Shown here: piece after piece, positions 6,511-16,981 of the stretch
Position numbering within the stretch: the first letter of the stretch is position 1
How the letters are laid out: each line of letters opens with the position of its first letter
NCBI RefSeq assembly: GCF_050571805.1
Contig: NZ_CP192219.1
DNA from: Halodesulfovibrio aestuarii
GTDB lineage: Bacteria; Desulfobacterota; Desulfovibrionia; Desulfovibrionales; Desulfovibrionaceae
Strand: one strand, 5' to 3'
DNA length: 64,000 nucleotides
Notes under the pieces: model-generated
Told to the model about the DNA's origin: nothing
Databases searched by the model: none
Seen by the model: only the letters and a program-made list of their open reading frames with translations
Made by a program: the position numbers and the translations under genes

Positions 6511-9500
6511 CTATTTTTTGGGAAAAGAAGTAACCACTTCATCTAGATCCCCACCCTCAGTCACGATACGGATCGTTCTTTCACCATTAGTTCCAATGAC
6601 TCTATCCATTGGAATATCATATGCAAATCTTCCATGCCCTTGGTCTATCGTCTTGCCTAGTCCTTTTCTACTCCATGCTTCATCAAGTAATTCGAGAAGA
6701 CCCTCTTGAGGAACATTAAACACACTATGCCGTTCTTTTACTCCAAACACCAAATGTTGCAAAACGTGACTTATCCTATCTCCATATTTAGGATCCTCAC
6801 CATAAATTAACCCAGCAGGTGTCGTCCAAATTTCTTTCTGTGGATCATAGGTTACAGGTAGCTCTTGACCATATGGTCGATCATTTGAACCCTTCGTAAA
6901 TTTTGCCAACATTGGCGCTGTAACATCAATCTCACCGCTTTGATCTGGAGTGGTGTGGACGATTGGAGAGCTTGAACCATTATCTGGAGTAACTAATGGG
7001 CCAGTGTCAACACCACCTTCTGCTGAGTAACCGTCTGTGCCAGTATCAACACTAGGGGGAGTATTGTCATGCTCGGAAGGTAACGATGGCACATCATTAC
7101 CGGAGTATCCAGGAACCGGCTCCATTCCGTTGGCAGTCTCGATGTAACGTGCGCCCGTACTTACAACTGATGTCCCGTCTTCGTTTTGGCCAACTCTATA
7201 ATACTCCCCTGTCCCTCTATCTTCAATGTATTCCAACTTACCAGTAACTGGATCTCTTCTTGCATTGCCGACGTAAAAAAGTTTTTCATCCCCAGAGTCA
7301 GTTTCCAATACAGCCAGCCCCTTTTGGGCAGCAAAGATAGGAGACAACTTCACAAACGTAGAAATTAAGGCTACGGCACCGGCTTCGCCCATTGTCACAG
7401 CTAGGTTGCAAGCATCATCAAGTCCTCTAGACAATTCATCAGCAACCTCAGGATATTTTTCACTGATAACTTTTAGTGTACCTGCAGTGAACAATGTTAC
7501 GCCTGCCAACAGGACAGCATCGTCCACTCCCACAACAGCTAGTAGGTTCTTTATATTCTCTAAGTAAGGCTTGCCATCGGTATACGTTAGCACAAAGCCA
7601 TCTTTAGCAACTATATCTGCGACATCACTCAATCTGCTAAGCTGTGAACCGATTATGCCTAGTGCTTCTGAATTGCTTTTCCCCTCATCTCGCAGTTTTG
7701 TATATTCTTCACCAACTGCATCTGAAAGTGACTTACGAGCTTCCTCTGAGTTTACTCCTTTATTTACTGCAAGTATCTCAGCAGCATCCTTAGAAACTTT
7801 TTCTTTAAAGTCTTCAAGTTCTTGGGGAGTTAGAGTTTCCTTACCCTTTAAGTCCGCTATGCAGTCAGTTATTTTTGTATGCAGATTTTTAATTTTATTT
7901 GTAAGTTCCTTACCGCCACTTGCAATATCTGCAATCGTCGCACTATCAATGTAGACCTTAACGACAGTTTCACTGTTCTTAGTAAGCTCCTGTGCTTTTG
8001 CTAAATTTCGATTTAAGCCATCAAGCGATGCATTGGGATCAGAGCGAATGATGATTGTGCCCGCACCAATTGTTGCGCGGTTAATCTGACGTTTATCGTG
8101 CGAAGAATAGCCACCGGAAATGGTTGCTGTATCAATGATATTGTTGGGGTCTTGCGGATTTGTAGATGCCTCGTTCGCATCAGCAGCTTTCGGAGTAAAA
8201 GATGTGGATGCACTTACATTTGCATTGAAGCCTTTCCCTTTATCGGAATCTTTTATGTCAGCGAAAGTAAGTGTTTCCGTGTTTAGCGTTAGGTTATCGT
8301 TTTCAGCAGCAATAACCGCACCTTCAACATGGGTATTTTTCCCTGTATAAATATCTACTTTCTTTTCACCGACAATAGATGTTTGAGTGTCTACCCATTT
8401 TGATTTTGAACTGTTACTTCCTACACCGGCATTAACACTGACACTCACACCATAGCCAACGGTGACTGAACCACCGACACTAAGCTGCGACCCCTTAGAA
8501 CTAGTTTTTCCTTGGACGCTACGTACAGTCAGGTTTTCGCCGACATTCATATCGACAGTTGAACCTTTCAGATTCGCGCCTTGAATTGTAGTATCTTTTT
8601 CGGAAGTTACTGAAAGGGATTGACCTGCCGTTACACCAGTATTCACGGGAGTAACAACTTTGCCTTTTCCTTCAGAAAGGGAAACAGCAGCAGAACCTGT
8701 AACACCAATAGAAGCGCCACCGGCACCGACACTGGCACCGATGCCTCCACGTGCATCGGCAAAGGATGTGCTGAAAGAAGAAGTATATGTATTCTCTGTT
8801 GACGAAACGAAAACATCGTCTCCGGCAGTTAATGAGACATCATTTGCGGCATGAATTTGGGCTCCGGTAATAGACAAATCATCATTAGCCGTCAGACTAA
8901 TGTTATTACCTGAGTTAATGCTTGATGCTATTGCAACTTTTGAAGTGTTTTCCTGTTTTGCTTCTGAATAAGTGGCACCCGCTGTGGCCGAAATAGAGGC
9001 TGTATTGGTCATAGCAGAGCTAAGAGCTGAATAAGCCTCCATTGCGGCACTTGCAGCTGTAACGGCTTCTGCTGCGGCATTGCCTTTACCTGCCTGTAGA
9101 GCATTAGGAAGGTCTGCAAGAGTACGCGCTACTCTAGTTACACTTTGCTTTGCAGCTAGCTTTGCTCCGACCTCAATATCACGAACATAAGAATCTATTT
9201 TTTCTACATCATGCGCAGCTTCTATACTAATATCTTCACCCGCGCTGATTGTAACATTCTCACCAGATGCTATATTTGATGAGATTTGGGTTACATTTCT
9301 TCCAGATGAAATTGTTACATTCTTATTAGCTGCAAGGTTTGACTGTGCGTTATAAAGACCAGAGAACTCTTCTTTTTGTTCTGTTATCTTAATACCACTC
9401 GACAAACTAATTTCATCTTCGGAAAAATTAAACCCAAAACCTGCAACGCTTTTCTTAGTCGATTGGGTTGATTCTTCCTCACTTCGACCGGAAAGAATAT

Positions 9501-12500
9501 TTACATCACGCCCAGCAGTTATCTTCAGGTCTTCATTTGCCATGAGTTCAGAGCCTATTACTACCGCATCATTATGAGCTGCGATAGTAATGTTCTCATT
9601 TGAAATGACGCTGGAACCAACGCTCGTGGAGTGCTTAGCTGAACCTTTACCTACACTGCTTTCAGCATAGGTCAGCCAACCTGAATCAAATCCTAACGAA
9701 AAGCCTGATTTTTCCTTTTTATTACGGGAGGTATATTCATTTTGCGCAGCAACAATGTTTATGTCCCCCTGATTGCTTGTTAACGAAAGCTCCCCATCAG
9801 AAAAAATATTGCTTGCAGACAACCTTACGTCATCTTCTGCTGTCGCAGAGAACGTTCCCCCAGAACTCAGATTGCTGGCAACCTGCGTAGAGCTAGTATA
9901 GTCGCCGCTTTTTAGCTTTGCCCCTAAAAACCCCTTACTGCTATGGTACCGTGATGATTCATGAACATCTTGTGCTGAAGCAACGCTAATCTTGCCGCTC
10001 GACTCTAGCGCCAGATTGCCGTCCGCATTGATGTCACTACCAATAACAGCTAAATCTCCTTCACCGGCAGATCCAGCAAGAATCTTTACATTACCGCCGC
10101 CTGAAATCTTTGAGCCCTTGTTACGAATATTAAGTTCATGCCCTGAGCTGACCTTTTTCTTGCCAAACACCCCACTGCCTTTGGACTTACTATAGTAATA
10201 AAACTCGTTGTGCTCAGCAGCTGAGGTAATGTTTACGTGTTCACCAGCCGTAATGGAGGTGTCAGCACCGGAGGCTGCAAGGCTTGCCTGCATTGCCACA
10301 TCCCGTCCGGCGGATATTTCTATATTTTCTCCAGCAGCAACAACGCTTTCGTCAAAATGAGAGTCTTTACTCCATGATCTATTTTTCTTTCCACGGTCAA
10401 TGTGTGAACTTGCAGTAGTTTCTTTGCCTACTATCGCCACATCACGCACTGCAGAAATAGAAGTGTTTCCACCTGAAACAACATCTGTCCCACTTAAGAC
10501 AACATCGTTACCAGCCGTTAATTGCAGATCACCAGTTGCGCGTATTGCGCCGCGTGCTCCAGAAGTTTGTACAACACTGCCTCCGGCATTATGCGTCTTA
10601 ACATACTTATCTGAGACAATATCTCCCTCTGCAGTAAGTGAGACATTCCCCCCTTCTATTACACCACTTCTGTTTGTAATATCACCCGTTGCTGTAACGG
10701 CTACGCTTGTAGCACCAGAAACCGTGCCACCAGAGTTCAAAAACTCTTCTGTGGTAATTGTCACGTCTTCTTTGGCGACTATTGCTCCACTATTCTTCAC
10801 ATCGTCAGCAACAACCTTAACACTTTTGCCAACAATAACAGCACCGTCTGTGGCTAGTTTATCAAGGCTGTTTGAAGCCAGATACACAACAGGAACAAAG
10901 ACTTCTTCTCCTGCAACTGTTTTTTTCTCCATCCAGAGAATATCATTATGCAGTGAAGCTATCTGGTCTTCCGTAAGGGCCACGCCTACACTTAATGAGA
11001 GAGAATCTTTTTCCGCTAGCGCATTGTCCATTAAGATCTGCATTTGATCTGCGTCAGACGTAACGCCGGAATCTAAGAATCTACCACCTGTAAGCTTGTA
11101 AATCTGTTCTTGGACTAATTTGGTTTCATAGCCAGCATCACCGAGAACCTGCTCTGTTTCGTCCATGGTAAAACCGGCACGCTTAAAGAAATAGTCTGAT
11201 CCAAGAAACTCAGACATGCTAAGTAATACAGGATTAGTCTCCACCCTATAGCGGTGACCTGGAGTTTTATTGATTATGTATAATTGGCTAAGGTGTTCCG
11301 GAAGCAAAGGAACTTCCACTTTTGAAAAATGACTATCGTCGACTGGAGCGACGGGAGTTTCACCAGCAAGGGGGGAAAGCACCGATGCCATAGTACTTTC
11401 TGGATACGTGCCTTGTCCGCCTGTAGTGTAGGATTCTATACCATTCGTTGCATGTGTTGCAGTAATTACAACATCTCCTCCGGCAACTATTGTTCCGCCG
11501 GAGCCTGCAATCTTAATATCTTTTTTCTCAACACCACTTCCGTGATTCTCATACCGAGGACTACGGTGTTCATTATATTTACCGATTCCCCATATAACAG
11601 AGCTGTGAGAATAGGCCGCATTTTCTTCGTTAACAAAGTTTGTAGTGTCTACTGTTATATCACCAAGAATTGATGTTAATGCGCTACCAGTATTTCTAAA
11701 GTTAGTACTGGAAATATACAAATCATCTTTGGCTGTAATAGTAGCCATTTTATCTATATTTTCTGCACTATCTTCTACTGTAACAGCTTTAACCAAAACT
11801 GAATATCGTGGAGACCTTACCGCATACTCATGGCCACTATTCAAATGTCCTTGCGCAGAATTAACATAACTTTCTCGAGTTGGGTCCGGTTTAACAAGAA
11901 GTTCCTCTCTTGATTTATTAATTGCCGCTTGAACTTCTGATCGTGAAAACGTTCTTTCTGCTGTATTCAGACCAAGAGCCCGTAGCATAGCATTGTCAAC
12001 TGCCCAGGTACGACGCCTAGAGTAACTAAAAGGATCTCCTGTTAAAGATGTAAAAAAGTCTTCACAGTTATCTCGTGTATTCCCAGTGCTACAATATGCA
12101 CCTCGAAAAACACTCTCACGTCCAGCGACTACAGAATATTCACTGTTGTAGTTAATAAATTCGTCTGCAGAAATGGTAATAGAACCACCATATGACTCTA
12201 TTTGACCAGAGGCATTAGTAAAGGACGCCATACTCTCACCAGCAGCTTCACCTTCAAGGGTAATATCCCCTTTCGATATGACCGCCCCTTTGTCATTGGT
12301 AAACTGGCCTTTAATGCTAGCATGGATATTGCCAGCCGAAGCCAATACCCCTGTATTGGTTACAGAATCAGTGGCATGCAAATTAAGATCTGTACCAGCG
12401 GATACGGTTGCGGAGTTGCTAATTTTTGAGGCATCGAGTTCAATTGTCGGGGCATCAATGACTGCTGAGATTCTTCCTGTCTCTGCTGTGAGTTCAATCT

Positions 12501-14544
12501 TATCATTTGCTGCCACTTCAACACGATCATTGGACACCAGTAAACCTGACGCAGCTACGTTATTCCCAGAAACTCGCAGAAGATTTCCTGCAGAGAATTG
12601 TCCTTTGGCAGAGACATCCCCTGTGCCTGCAATAGAAAGGTTATTTCCTGCTATGACATGGCCTGAAAGATCTATTCCGCTTGCTTTAAGGTAAACTGAG
12701 CCAATTGATGAAATATCGTTTGAAGAAGTCCAGTTCCCCCCTACGTCCAAAGACAGATCACCTCCGGAAGTAATACCTTCATGGAGTTGCAGTTGGCCTG
12801 CGTTAAGAACAAAGTCTTTTCCAGAGGAAAGGAGAGCTCTCGTAGTAATGCTGTCATCTGCACGTAAATGCATTGCATCCGTGGAGAGTACTTTTTCTGC
12901 AATATCCATGGAGCCAGCTTGGAATGCCAATTCTTGCCCGGCAGACAATACTCCGCTTGTGATAAGCCCATGACCGACTACAGCGCGGAAATCGCCACCA
13001 GCAATAGCGGACTGCAGCACCTTAAGATTATCAGCAGACAGAGCAATATTACCCTGCGACGATATGGCATTTGATATAACAGCAACCTGACTTGCAGAGA
13101 TTGTTAAGTCACTACCAGTGGTAATATCACCAGCCACCTCTATATCTTGTCCCTGTAAAGTCGTCTGAGCTAAAGATGACATTGTGCCAGAGGTCGCCAA
13201 CTTACCTGTGCTTTCAATCTCTATAGAACCGTTTGCTGTGATATCGCCTTCTAAAGTAGCTACCCCTGCGGTAACGGTCATTGACCCACCAGAAGCGATA
13301 TCGCCAGTGCTATGCACACCCTCCTGACCTTCAATGCGTAGAACCTTACCCGCAGTAACAGAGCTATCTACTCTTATGCTTTTGCCTTTAAGAGTTAGCT
13401 TGTCCTCAGAAGACAACTTGTCTGAAATCTCAATATGATTACGAGCTGTAACCCCTAGCTCAGATCCAGCAGAAACGCCTCCATTTACGGCCACATCACT
13501 TGCAGAAAAAGCAATGTTATTTCCCGCTACGAGAGGGTCAGAATTATCCGTTTTACGCTCTATTGTTATTGCATTATTTGCATCAAGTTTAATTGCGCCC
13601 GACGAATTAACGGCACCAGAAATAACTATAGAATCCCCGGAAGCGATTAATTCATTTTGCGCTACTATATTATTGCGTAGTTGAATCTTGCCGGCTGAAC
13701 TAATTTCCAAATGATCAGTAGACTGCGTCAACCCTTCAAGGTTAACACCAACCCCTTTTTCTGTTCCTACAAGACGAATACGGTCAGCATACATACCGCC
13801 AAGAGCTGTTGAGTCGATTGAAACGGCTGGCTTACTTCCGCTAGCTTCAGAAGAAGCCATCCTACCGGATAAATAGTCATATTGGCCTGTTCCTGTAGTT
13901 ACGGTGAGATCTTTGGCGTAAATACCAGCATTAATCTTAGCCACACGGGTAACCATAGAAAATGCATCAATATTGCGAGCATTTAGTCCCGCACCACTGA
14001 TTTCAATATCACCCTTATCAACATCCAAACCAAGAAGATTTTCATGTTCATCCCAACGTGGAACCCCTGTTGTGAGCATCGCTTTAGGGATATTAATAAA
14101 TCCACCGCCATTAACAGTAATGCCGTTAGGGTTGGCTAAGATATAATCCGCACGTTTTCCGAAAACCTCAATATATCCATTCAATAAAGAACGGTTTGTT
14201 CCGGTTACTTCGTTAACAATTTTAGCTGCTGATCCAGAATGTAATAACGGGTTCGCACCAATAACGCCGCCAAGTTGAGATCTACCAATCGCATTGCTGT
14301 TGTTAATAATTACGCCACGATTTGATACATTGAACTCAGTGTACTTACTATGCGAGATGCCGTGTCGATTAGGAGCAGGGATGTTCACTATAGGAACACC
14401 ATTTCGTGCCGCATCTAGCTGTGCCTGATGTTTTGCCTTCGCACCAGTATCAACAATGATTCCTTGTGCATGAACAAGTGCAGGCGAAAAAGTCATCAGA
14501 AAACATAGTACTGAACATAAAATTTTGTGATAAAGAGAACTCAT
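6511..14544 (-). CDS. two-partner secreted filamentous exoprotein with C-terminal toxin (TpsA/FhaB/CdiA-like)
   Basis: 2677 residues. Order: signal peptide 1-27 (cut before QGIIVDTG); hemagglutination-activity/TPS domain to ~160 with NPLL at 98-101 and NPNGI at 138-142, the motifs that engage the TpsB partner; a long stretch of short repeats (patterns like ITAGRDV, LTAGDDV, GGNVSL) forming a beta-helix rod; an Ala-rich helical insert near 1700-1760; a helical pretoxin region; the linker PSEHDN-GEIDV (~2488-2541); and a ~136-residue toxin tip. The tip has HVLQH, RHSVFN, IRIVT and TSFP motifs that resemble small ribonuclease-type tips, but I cannot name the family. No VENN motif seen. tpsB lies 9 bases upstream and the immunity gene follows. 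Predicted cell-surface contact-dependent inhibitor. Confidence 0.88.
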   Translation of the reverse strand: MSSLYHKILCSVLCFLMTFSPALVHAQGIIVDTGAKAKHQAQLDAARNGVPIVNIPAPNRHGISHSKYTEFNVSNRGVIINNSNAIGRSQLGGVIGANPLLHSGSAAKIVNEVTGTNRSLLNGYIEVFGKRADYILANPNGITVNGGGFINIPKAMLTTGVPRWDEHENLLGLDVDKGDIEISGAGLNARNIDAFSMVTRVAKINAGIYAKDLTVTTGTGQYDYLSGRMASSEASGSKPAVSIDSTALGGMYADRIRLVGTEKGVGVNLEGLTQSTDHLEISSAGKIQLRNNIVAQNELIASGDSIVISGAVNSSGAIKLDANNAITIERKTDNSDPLVAGNNIAFSASDVAVNGGVSAGSELGVTARNHIEISDKLSSEDKLTLKGKSIRVDSSVTAGKVLRIEGQEGVHSTGDIASGGSMTVTAGVATLEGDITANGSIEIESTGKLATSGTMSSLAQTTLQGQDIEVAGDITTGSDLTISASQVAVISNAISSQGNIALSADNLKVLQSAIAGGDFRAVVGHGLITSGVLSAGQELAFQAGSMDIAEKVLSTDAMHLRADDSITTRALLSSGKDFVLNAGQLQLHEGITSGGDLSLDVGGNWTSSNDISSIGSVYLKASGIDLSGHVIAGNNLSIAGTGDVSAKGQFSAGNLLRVSGNNVAASGLLVSNDRVEVAANDKIELTAETGRISAVIDAPTIELDASKISNSATVSAGTDLNLHATDSVTNTGVLASAGNIHASIKGQFTNDKGAVISKGDITLEGEAAGESMASFTNASGQIESYGGSITISADEFINYNSEYSVVAGRESVFRGAYCSTGNTRDNCEDFFTSLTGDPFSYSRRRTWAVDNAMLRALGLNTAERTFSRSEVQAAINKSREELLVKPDPTRESYVNSAQGHLNSGHEYAVRSPRYSVLVKAVTVEDSAENIDKMATITAKDDLYISSTNFRNTGSALTSILGDITVDTTNFVNEENAAYSHSSVIWGIGKYNEHRSPRYENHGSGVEKKDIKIAGSGGTIVAGGDVVITATHATNGIESYTTGGQGTYPESTMASVLSPLAGETPVAPVDDSHFSKVEVPLLPEHLSQLYIINKTPGHRYRVETNPVLLSMSEFLGSDYFFKRAGFTMDETEQVLGDAGYETKLVQEQIYKLTGGRFLDSGVTSDADQMQILMDNALAEKDSLSLSVGVALTEDQIASLHNDILWMEKKTVAGEEVFVPVVYLASNSLDKLATDGAVIVGKSVKVVADDVKNSGAIVAKEDVTITTEEFLNSGGTVSGATSVAVTATGDITNRSGVIEGGNVSLTAEGDIVSDKYVKTHNAGGSVVQTSGARGAIRATGDLQLTAGNDVVLSGTDVVSGGNTSISAVRDVAIVGKETTASSHIDRGKKNRSWSKDSHFDESVVAAGENIEISAGRDVAMQASLAASGADTSITAGEHVNITSAAEHNEFYYYSKSKGSGVFGKKKVSSGHELNIRNKGSKISGGGNVKILAGSAGEGDLAVIGSDINADGNLALESSGKISVASAQDVHESSRYHSSKGFLGAKLKSGDYTSSTQVASNLSSGGTFSATAEDDVRLSASNIFSDGELSLTSNQGDINIVAAQNEYTSRNKKEKSGFSLGFDSGWLTYAESSVGKGSAKHSTSVGSSVISNENITIAAHNDAVVIGSELMANEDLKITAGRDVNILSGRSEEESTQSTKKSVAGFGFNFSEDEISLSSGIKITEQKEEFSGLYNAQSNLAANKNVTISSGRNVTQISSNIASGENVTISAGEDISIEAAHDVEKIDSYVRDIEVGAKLAAKQSVTRVARTLADLPNALQAGKGNAAAEAVTAASAAMEAYSALSSAMTNTASISATAGATYSEAKQENTSKVAIASSINSGNNISLTANDDLSITGAQIHAANDVSLTAGDDVFVSSTENTYTSSFSTSFADARGGIGASVGAGGASIGVTGSAAVSLSEGKGKVVTPVNTGVTAGQSLSVTSEKDTTIQGANLKGSTVDMNVGENLTVRSVQGKTSSKGSQLSVGGSVTVGYGVSVSVNAGVGSNSSKSKWVDTQTSIVGEKKVDIYTGKNTHVEGAVIAAENDNLTLNTETLTFADIKDSDKGKGFNANVSASTSFTPKAADANEASTNPQDPNNIIDTATISGGYSSHDKRQINRATIGAGTIIIRSDPNASLDGLNRNLAKAQELTKNSETVVKVYIDSATIADIASGGKELTNKIKNLHTKITDCIADLKGKETLTPQELEDFKEKVSKDAAEILAVNKGVNSEEARKSLSDAVGEEYTKLRDEGKSNSEALGIIGSQLSRLSDVADIVAKDGFVLTYTDGKPYLENIKNLLAVVGVDDAVLLAGVTLFTAGTLKVISEKYPEVADELSRGLDDACNLAVTMGEAGAVALISTFVKLSPIFAAQKGLAVLETDSGDEKLFYVGNARRDPVTGKLEYIEDRGTGEYYRVGQNEDGTSVVSTGARYIETANGMEPVPGYSGNDVPSLPSEHDNTPPSVDTGTDGYSAEGGVDTGPLVTPDNGSSSPIVHTTPDQSGEIDVTAPMLAKFTKGSNDRPYGQELPVTYDPQKEIWTTPAGLIYGEDPKYGDRISHVLQHLVFGVKERHSVFNVPQEGLLELLDEAWSRKGLGKTIDQGHGRFAYDIPMDRVIGTNGERTIRIVTEGGDLDEVVTSFPKK
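6923..7080 (-). repeat. 158-bp toxin linker repeat, copy 1 (in the exoprotein)
   Basis: The linker copy inside the expressed exoprotein gene, continuous with the pretoxin region. Recombination between it and any copy at 5852, 4791 or 3118 would fuse a downstream toxin tip and its immunity gene to the exoprotein. Confidence 0.85.
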
Positions 14545-14553
14545 GGTGACACC

Positions 14554-16290
14554 TTAAAACGTTAGCTTTACAGAGGAATATATTTCAAAATCATTTTTCA
14601 AAAGATAATCAGGCGCATCTAATGGCTTTGCGAAAACAATTTCTGCCGCCAAACGTCCGCCACCGGTGCGTATTCCCAATACTGCACCTTGCAGTGTCCC
14701 CCCGTTATAGGCATCATGCTGATCCTCCAATACACATCCAGCATCATACCCAGCAAATATTTCAATAGACTTCGCCAACCCCCACATATCTTCCATAGGA
14801 ATGATCAATGCCAAATCATTCCTTACATATCCCCCGGTACTTCCATAAATATTGTCCTCATGAAATCCACGCACCGTATACCTACTCCCTATGCTGAACT
14901 GTTCCGCAGAGTAGAGAGTATCTGGAGACCATTGGGTGGAAAAAATAGATGAAAATACGAACTGGTTTGAATAAATCGTAAACGGGCGCATTACACTAAG
15001 ATTCAATGTGGCTTTATCAAATGTTGTCTGAGGTGACGCCAAAGAAAACTCAGAATCCGTTGGCTGAACGCCAAATATTGGCAGTCCCTTAGTGTACTCA
15101 CCACGAATGGATATGGCGGTGCCTAATACACGGACAACACCACTGCCGTACATCGAAAGATCTGTAAGTTGATAGCTGCTTGCAAGTAATTTTGTGTCGT
15201 CAAGGTAGGTGCGTATACAACGACTTAAAAAGGATGTTCCAAGAGTAAATTTGCTATTAGCACTTCGATACACAACACGCTCTAACGAGGCTCCACCTGT
15301 CAAGGTTTCACCTGTGTTACGCAATTGCATATTTCCATCACCGATGAGGCTGTTATATTTAAATACACCAAAGGTTCCCGAAAAAGACCAATACCCATAC
15401 CCCATCGTATAGAAAGATTGCAGACTATAACTCCTCAATCCTTCATAATTAAATAGATTTTCAGCATCACCACTAAACGAAATAGAAAGAAGATCATTTA
15501 GGTCGAACAAGTTGTCTTTTTCAAAAGAAGACAAAAATTGTGTCGTGCCCGTAAGCTCTTGACCGGAGTTGTCTACACCGAAAGCGGGACGCCAGGTACG
15601 CGTCGGCTGATTGTCAATAACCACACATGTTGTGCCAACTTTTTCACCAGGCTCAAGGCGTATTTTAGCATTATTTGAAGGCAACTTATTAAGCTGATCA
15701 AGTCCCTGCTCAATATCTCGAATATTAAGCTTACGACCATTAAGATCTGGGAAAGCACAATAGAGTTGCCTTTCTCCATTTTCTGCTGGCGGATTAAATT
15801 TAAAAGACGTTACCTCTCCTTCAACAACAACTAACTTCAACACGCCAGAACCCATATCTTGTTGTGGGACAAAAATACGTGAAGTTATGTATCCTTTTGC
15901 GATGTAGAGGTTTGTTAGCTCGCGTATAAGCTCCTTAATATCAGCAAGGCGCAAGCACTTGGAGCTATAGCGTGCTATAATTTCACTATACTCATCTTCA
16001 TCAAGTAACGTGCACCCAGTCAGTGATATGGTCTTTATTGAAACACATATTTTTTGATCTGCCTCTTCAGGGCTTTTGGGTAGCAAGTACTCTTCATCAC
16101 CAAGAGATTTTTCGTACTGCTCTTTGTGTTTTTTCTGTAGTTCTTTCCTTCGTTGTTCTTCTTGTTGTTGTAATACAGCATCGTTTCTAAATATAGATTC
16201 TTCCGTACTTGAATACCCATCAAGAGGTTGACCCATCAACAAAAGCGATACGTTGCATAATAAAAGTAGAGCAGTAGCAAGTTTGTGCAT
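14554..16290 (-). CDS. TpsB/FhaC/CdiB-type outer-membrane transporter (ShlB family)
   Basis: 578 residues. N-terminal signal sequence (hydrophobic 3-20), a coiled, Gln/Glu/Lys-rich helix (~35-75), a POTRA_2 domain (~82-160, ending in KLVVVEGEV), a second POTRA region (~165-215) and a 16-strand barrel. The conserved VRGF loop-6 motif is present (YTVRGFHED) and the chain ends KLTF with terminal Phe. Such proteins recognise the TPS domain of the partner in the periplasm and thread it through the outer membrane. Its stop is 9 bases before the exoprotein start, so the two are one operon. Normal length for the family. Confidence 0.92.
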   Translation of the reverse strand: MHKLATALLLLCNVSLLLMGQPLDGYSSTEESIFRNDAVLQQQEEQRRKELQKKHKEQYEKSLGDEEYLLPKSPEEADQKICVSIKTISLTGCTLLDEDEYSEIIARYSSKCLRLADIKELIRELTNLYIAKGYITSRIFVPQQDMGSGVLKLVVVEGEVTSFKFNPPAENGERQLYCAFPDLNGRKLNIRDIEQGLDQLNKLPSNNAKIRLEPGEKVGTTCVVIDNQPTRTWRPAFGVDNSGQELTGTTQFLSSFEKDNLFDLNDLLSISFSGDAENLFNYEGLRSYSLQSFYTMGYGYWSFSGTFGVFKYNSLIGDGNMQLRNTGETLTGGASLERVVYRSANSKFTLGTSFLSRCIRTYLDDTKLLASSYQLTDLSMYGSGVVRVLGTAISIRGEYTKGLPIFGVQPTDSEFSLASPQTTFDKATLNLSVMRPFTIYSNQFVFSSIFSTQWSPDTLYSAEQFSIGSRYTVRGFHEDNIYGSTGGYVRNDLALIIPMEDMWGLAKSIEIFAGYDAGCVLEDQHDAYNGGTLQGAVLGIRTGGGRLAAEIVFAKPLDAPDYLLKNDFEIYSSVKLTF

Positions 16291-16384
16291 ATTTTTTCAT
16301 TCTTATTTTTTTATTAACGAAAACTTTAGCTGCGCTATATGCGCAAATGAAATTTTTATCATTAAAAAAATTATTATTTCTTCA

Positions 16385-16400
16385 TGTTATGTTCATAACA
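16385..16400. promoter_or_regulatory. 16-bp perfect palindrome upstream of the tps operon
   Basis: TGTTATGTTCATAACA is a perfect inverted repeat about 95 bases upstream of the tpsB start, in a very AT-rich region. It could be an operator. The protein that would bind it is not identifiable from the window. The surrounding spacer (16291-16772) has no other recognisable gene. Confidence 0.35.
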
Positions 16401-16772
16401 GAAAATAAAAATGCATTGCAATACTGTTACACGGATGAGATACTTTACAGTTCTTCATCTAGATCAATAGGCAATTAATGTTGTAATAAAATGTAAGGTG
16501 AACTAATTTTAAAAATCAGACTCGAAAAACACATTAACAATTCAAACTAAACAGTTATAGAAAGTTCATAATACTTTTTCGGCAACCTATGTAATTTGCG
16601 AGTCTTTATAAGAAAAGAAATTGAAGTAGTAATATGTTGTATAGGGAGAACTCCCAGCTAAATACCTATTCCATAATGAAAAATCTTACTTTAAACGATC
16701 ATGTTAACGAAAATTTCCCCATTCTCCTTAATAGCAAATTGGATAAATTCCTTACCGCTGTTCGTTGAACAC

Positions 16773-16807
16773 AAAAAAAGCCCTCACAGTCGTCACTGTA
16801 AGGGCTT
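16773..16807 (-). terminator. terminator behind the tRNA-Ser fragment
   Basis: AAGCCCT-ACAGT paired with ACTGT-AGGGCTT, followed on the minus strand by seven T. It lies directly after the CCA end of the tRNA-Ser fragment and is probably the native terminator of that tRNA gene before it was disrupted. Confidence 0.7.
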
Positions 16808-16815
16808 AATTCTCA

Positions 16816-16841
16816 TGGCGGAGAAGGAGGGATTCGAATCG
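16816..16841 (-). other. tRNA-Ser 3'-end fragment (probable att scar)
   Basis: The minus strand reads TTCGAATCCCTCCTTCTCCG followed by CCA: the T loop, T-stem 3' side, acceptor 3' strand, discriminator and CCA of a serine-type tRNA. Nothing tRNA-like precedes it; the would-be T-stem 5' side is replaced. Tyrosine-integrase elements leave just such a piece at the end away from the intact tRNA. No integrase or intact tRNA-Ser is in the window. Confidence 0.65.
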
Positions 16842-16981
16842 AAACATAACCATTTGGATTTTAATAGTTTAAAAAAATAATGAGATTATAATGTGCCACC
16901 TTGTGTACCACATTTGGACGGCTACCGGGTTCAACTCCTCGATATCTATGTACTAGATCGCCAAAATTTCTATTTGCCTAA

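Noticed and set aside
3118..7080. CRISPR array as explanation of the repeats
   Set aside because: Units are about 1 kb and code for linker, toxin and immunity; no short repeat-spacer pattern exists here or elsewhere in the window.
10400..11047. 215-codon plus-strand frame inside the exoprotein
   Set aside because: Ser/Thr/Pro-rich antisense of repetitive beta-helix coding DNA; no start signal.
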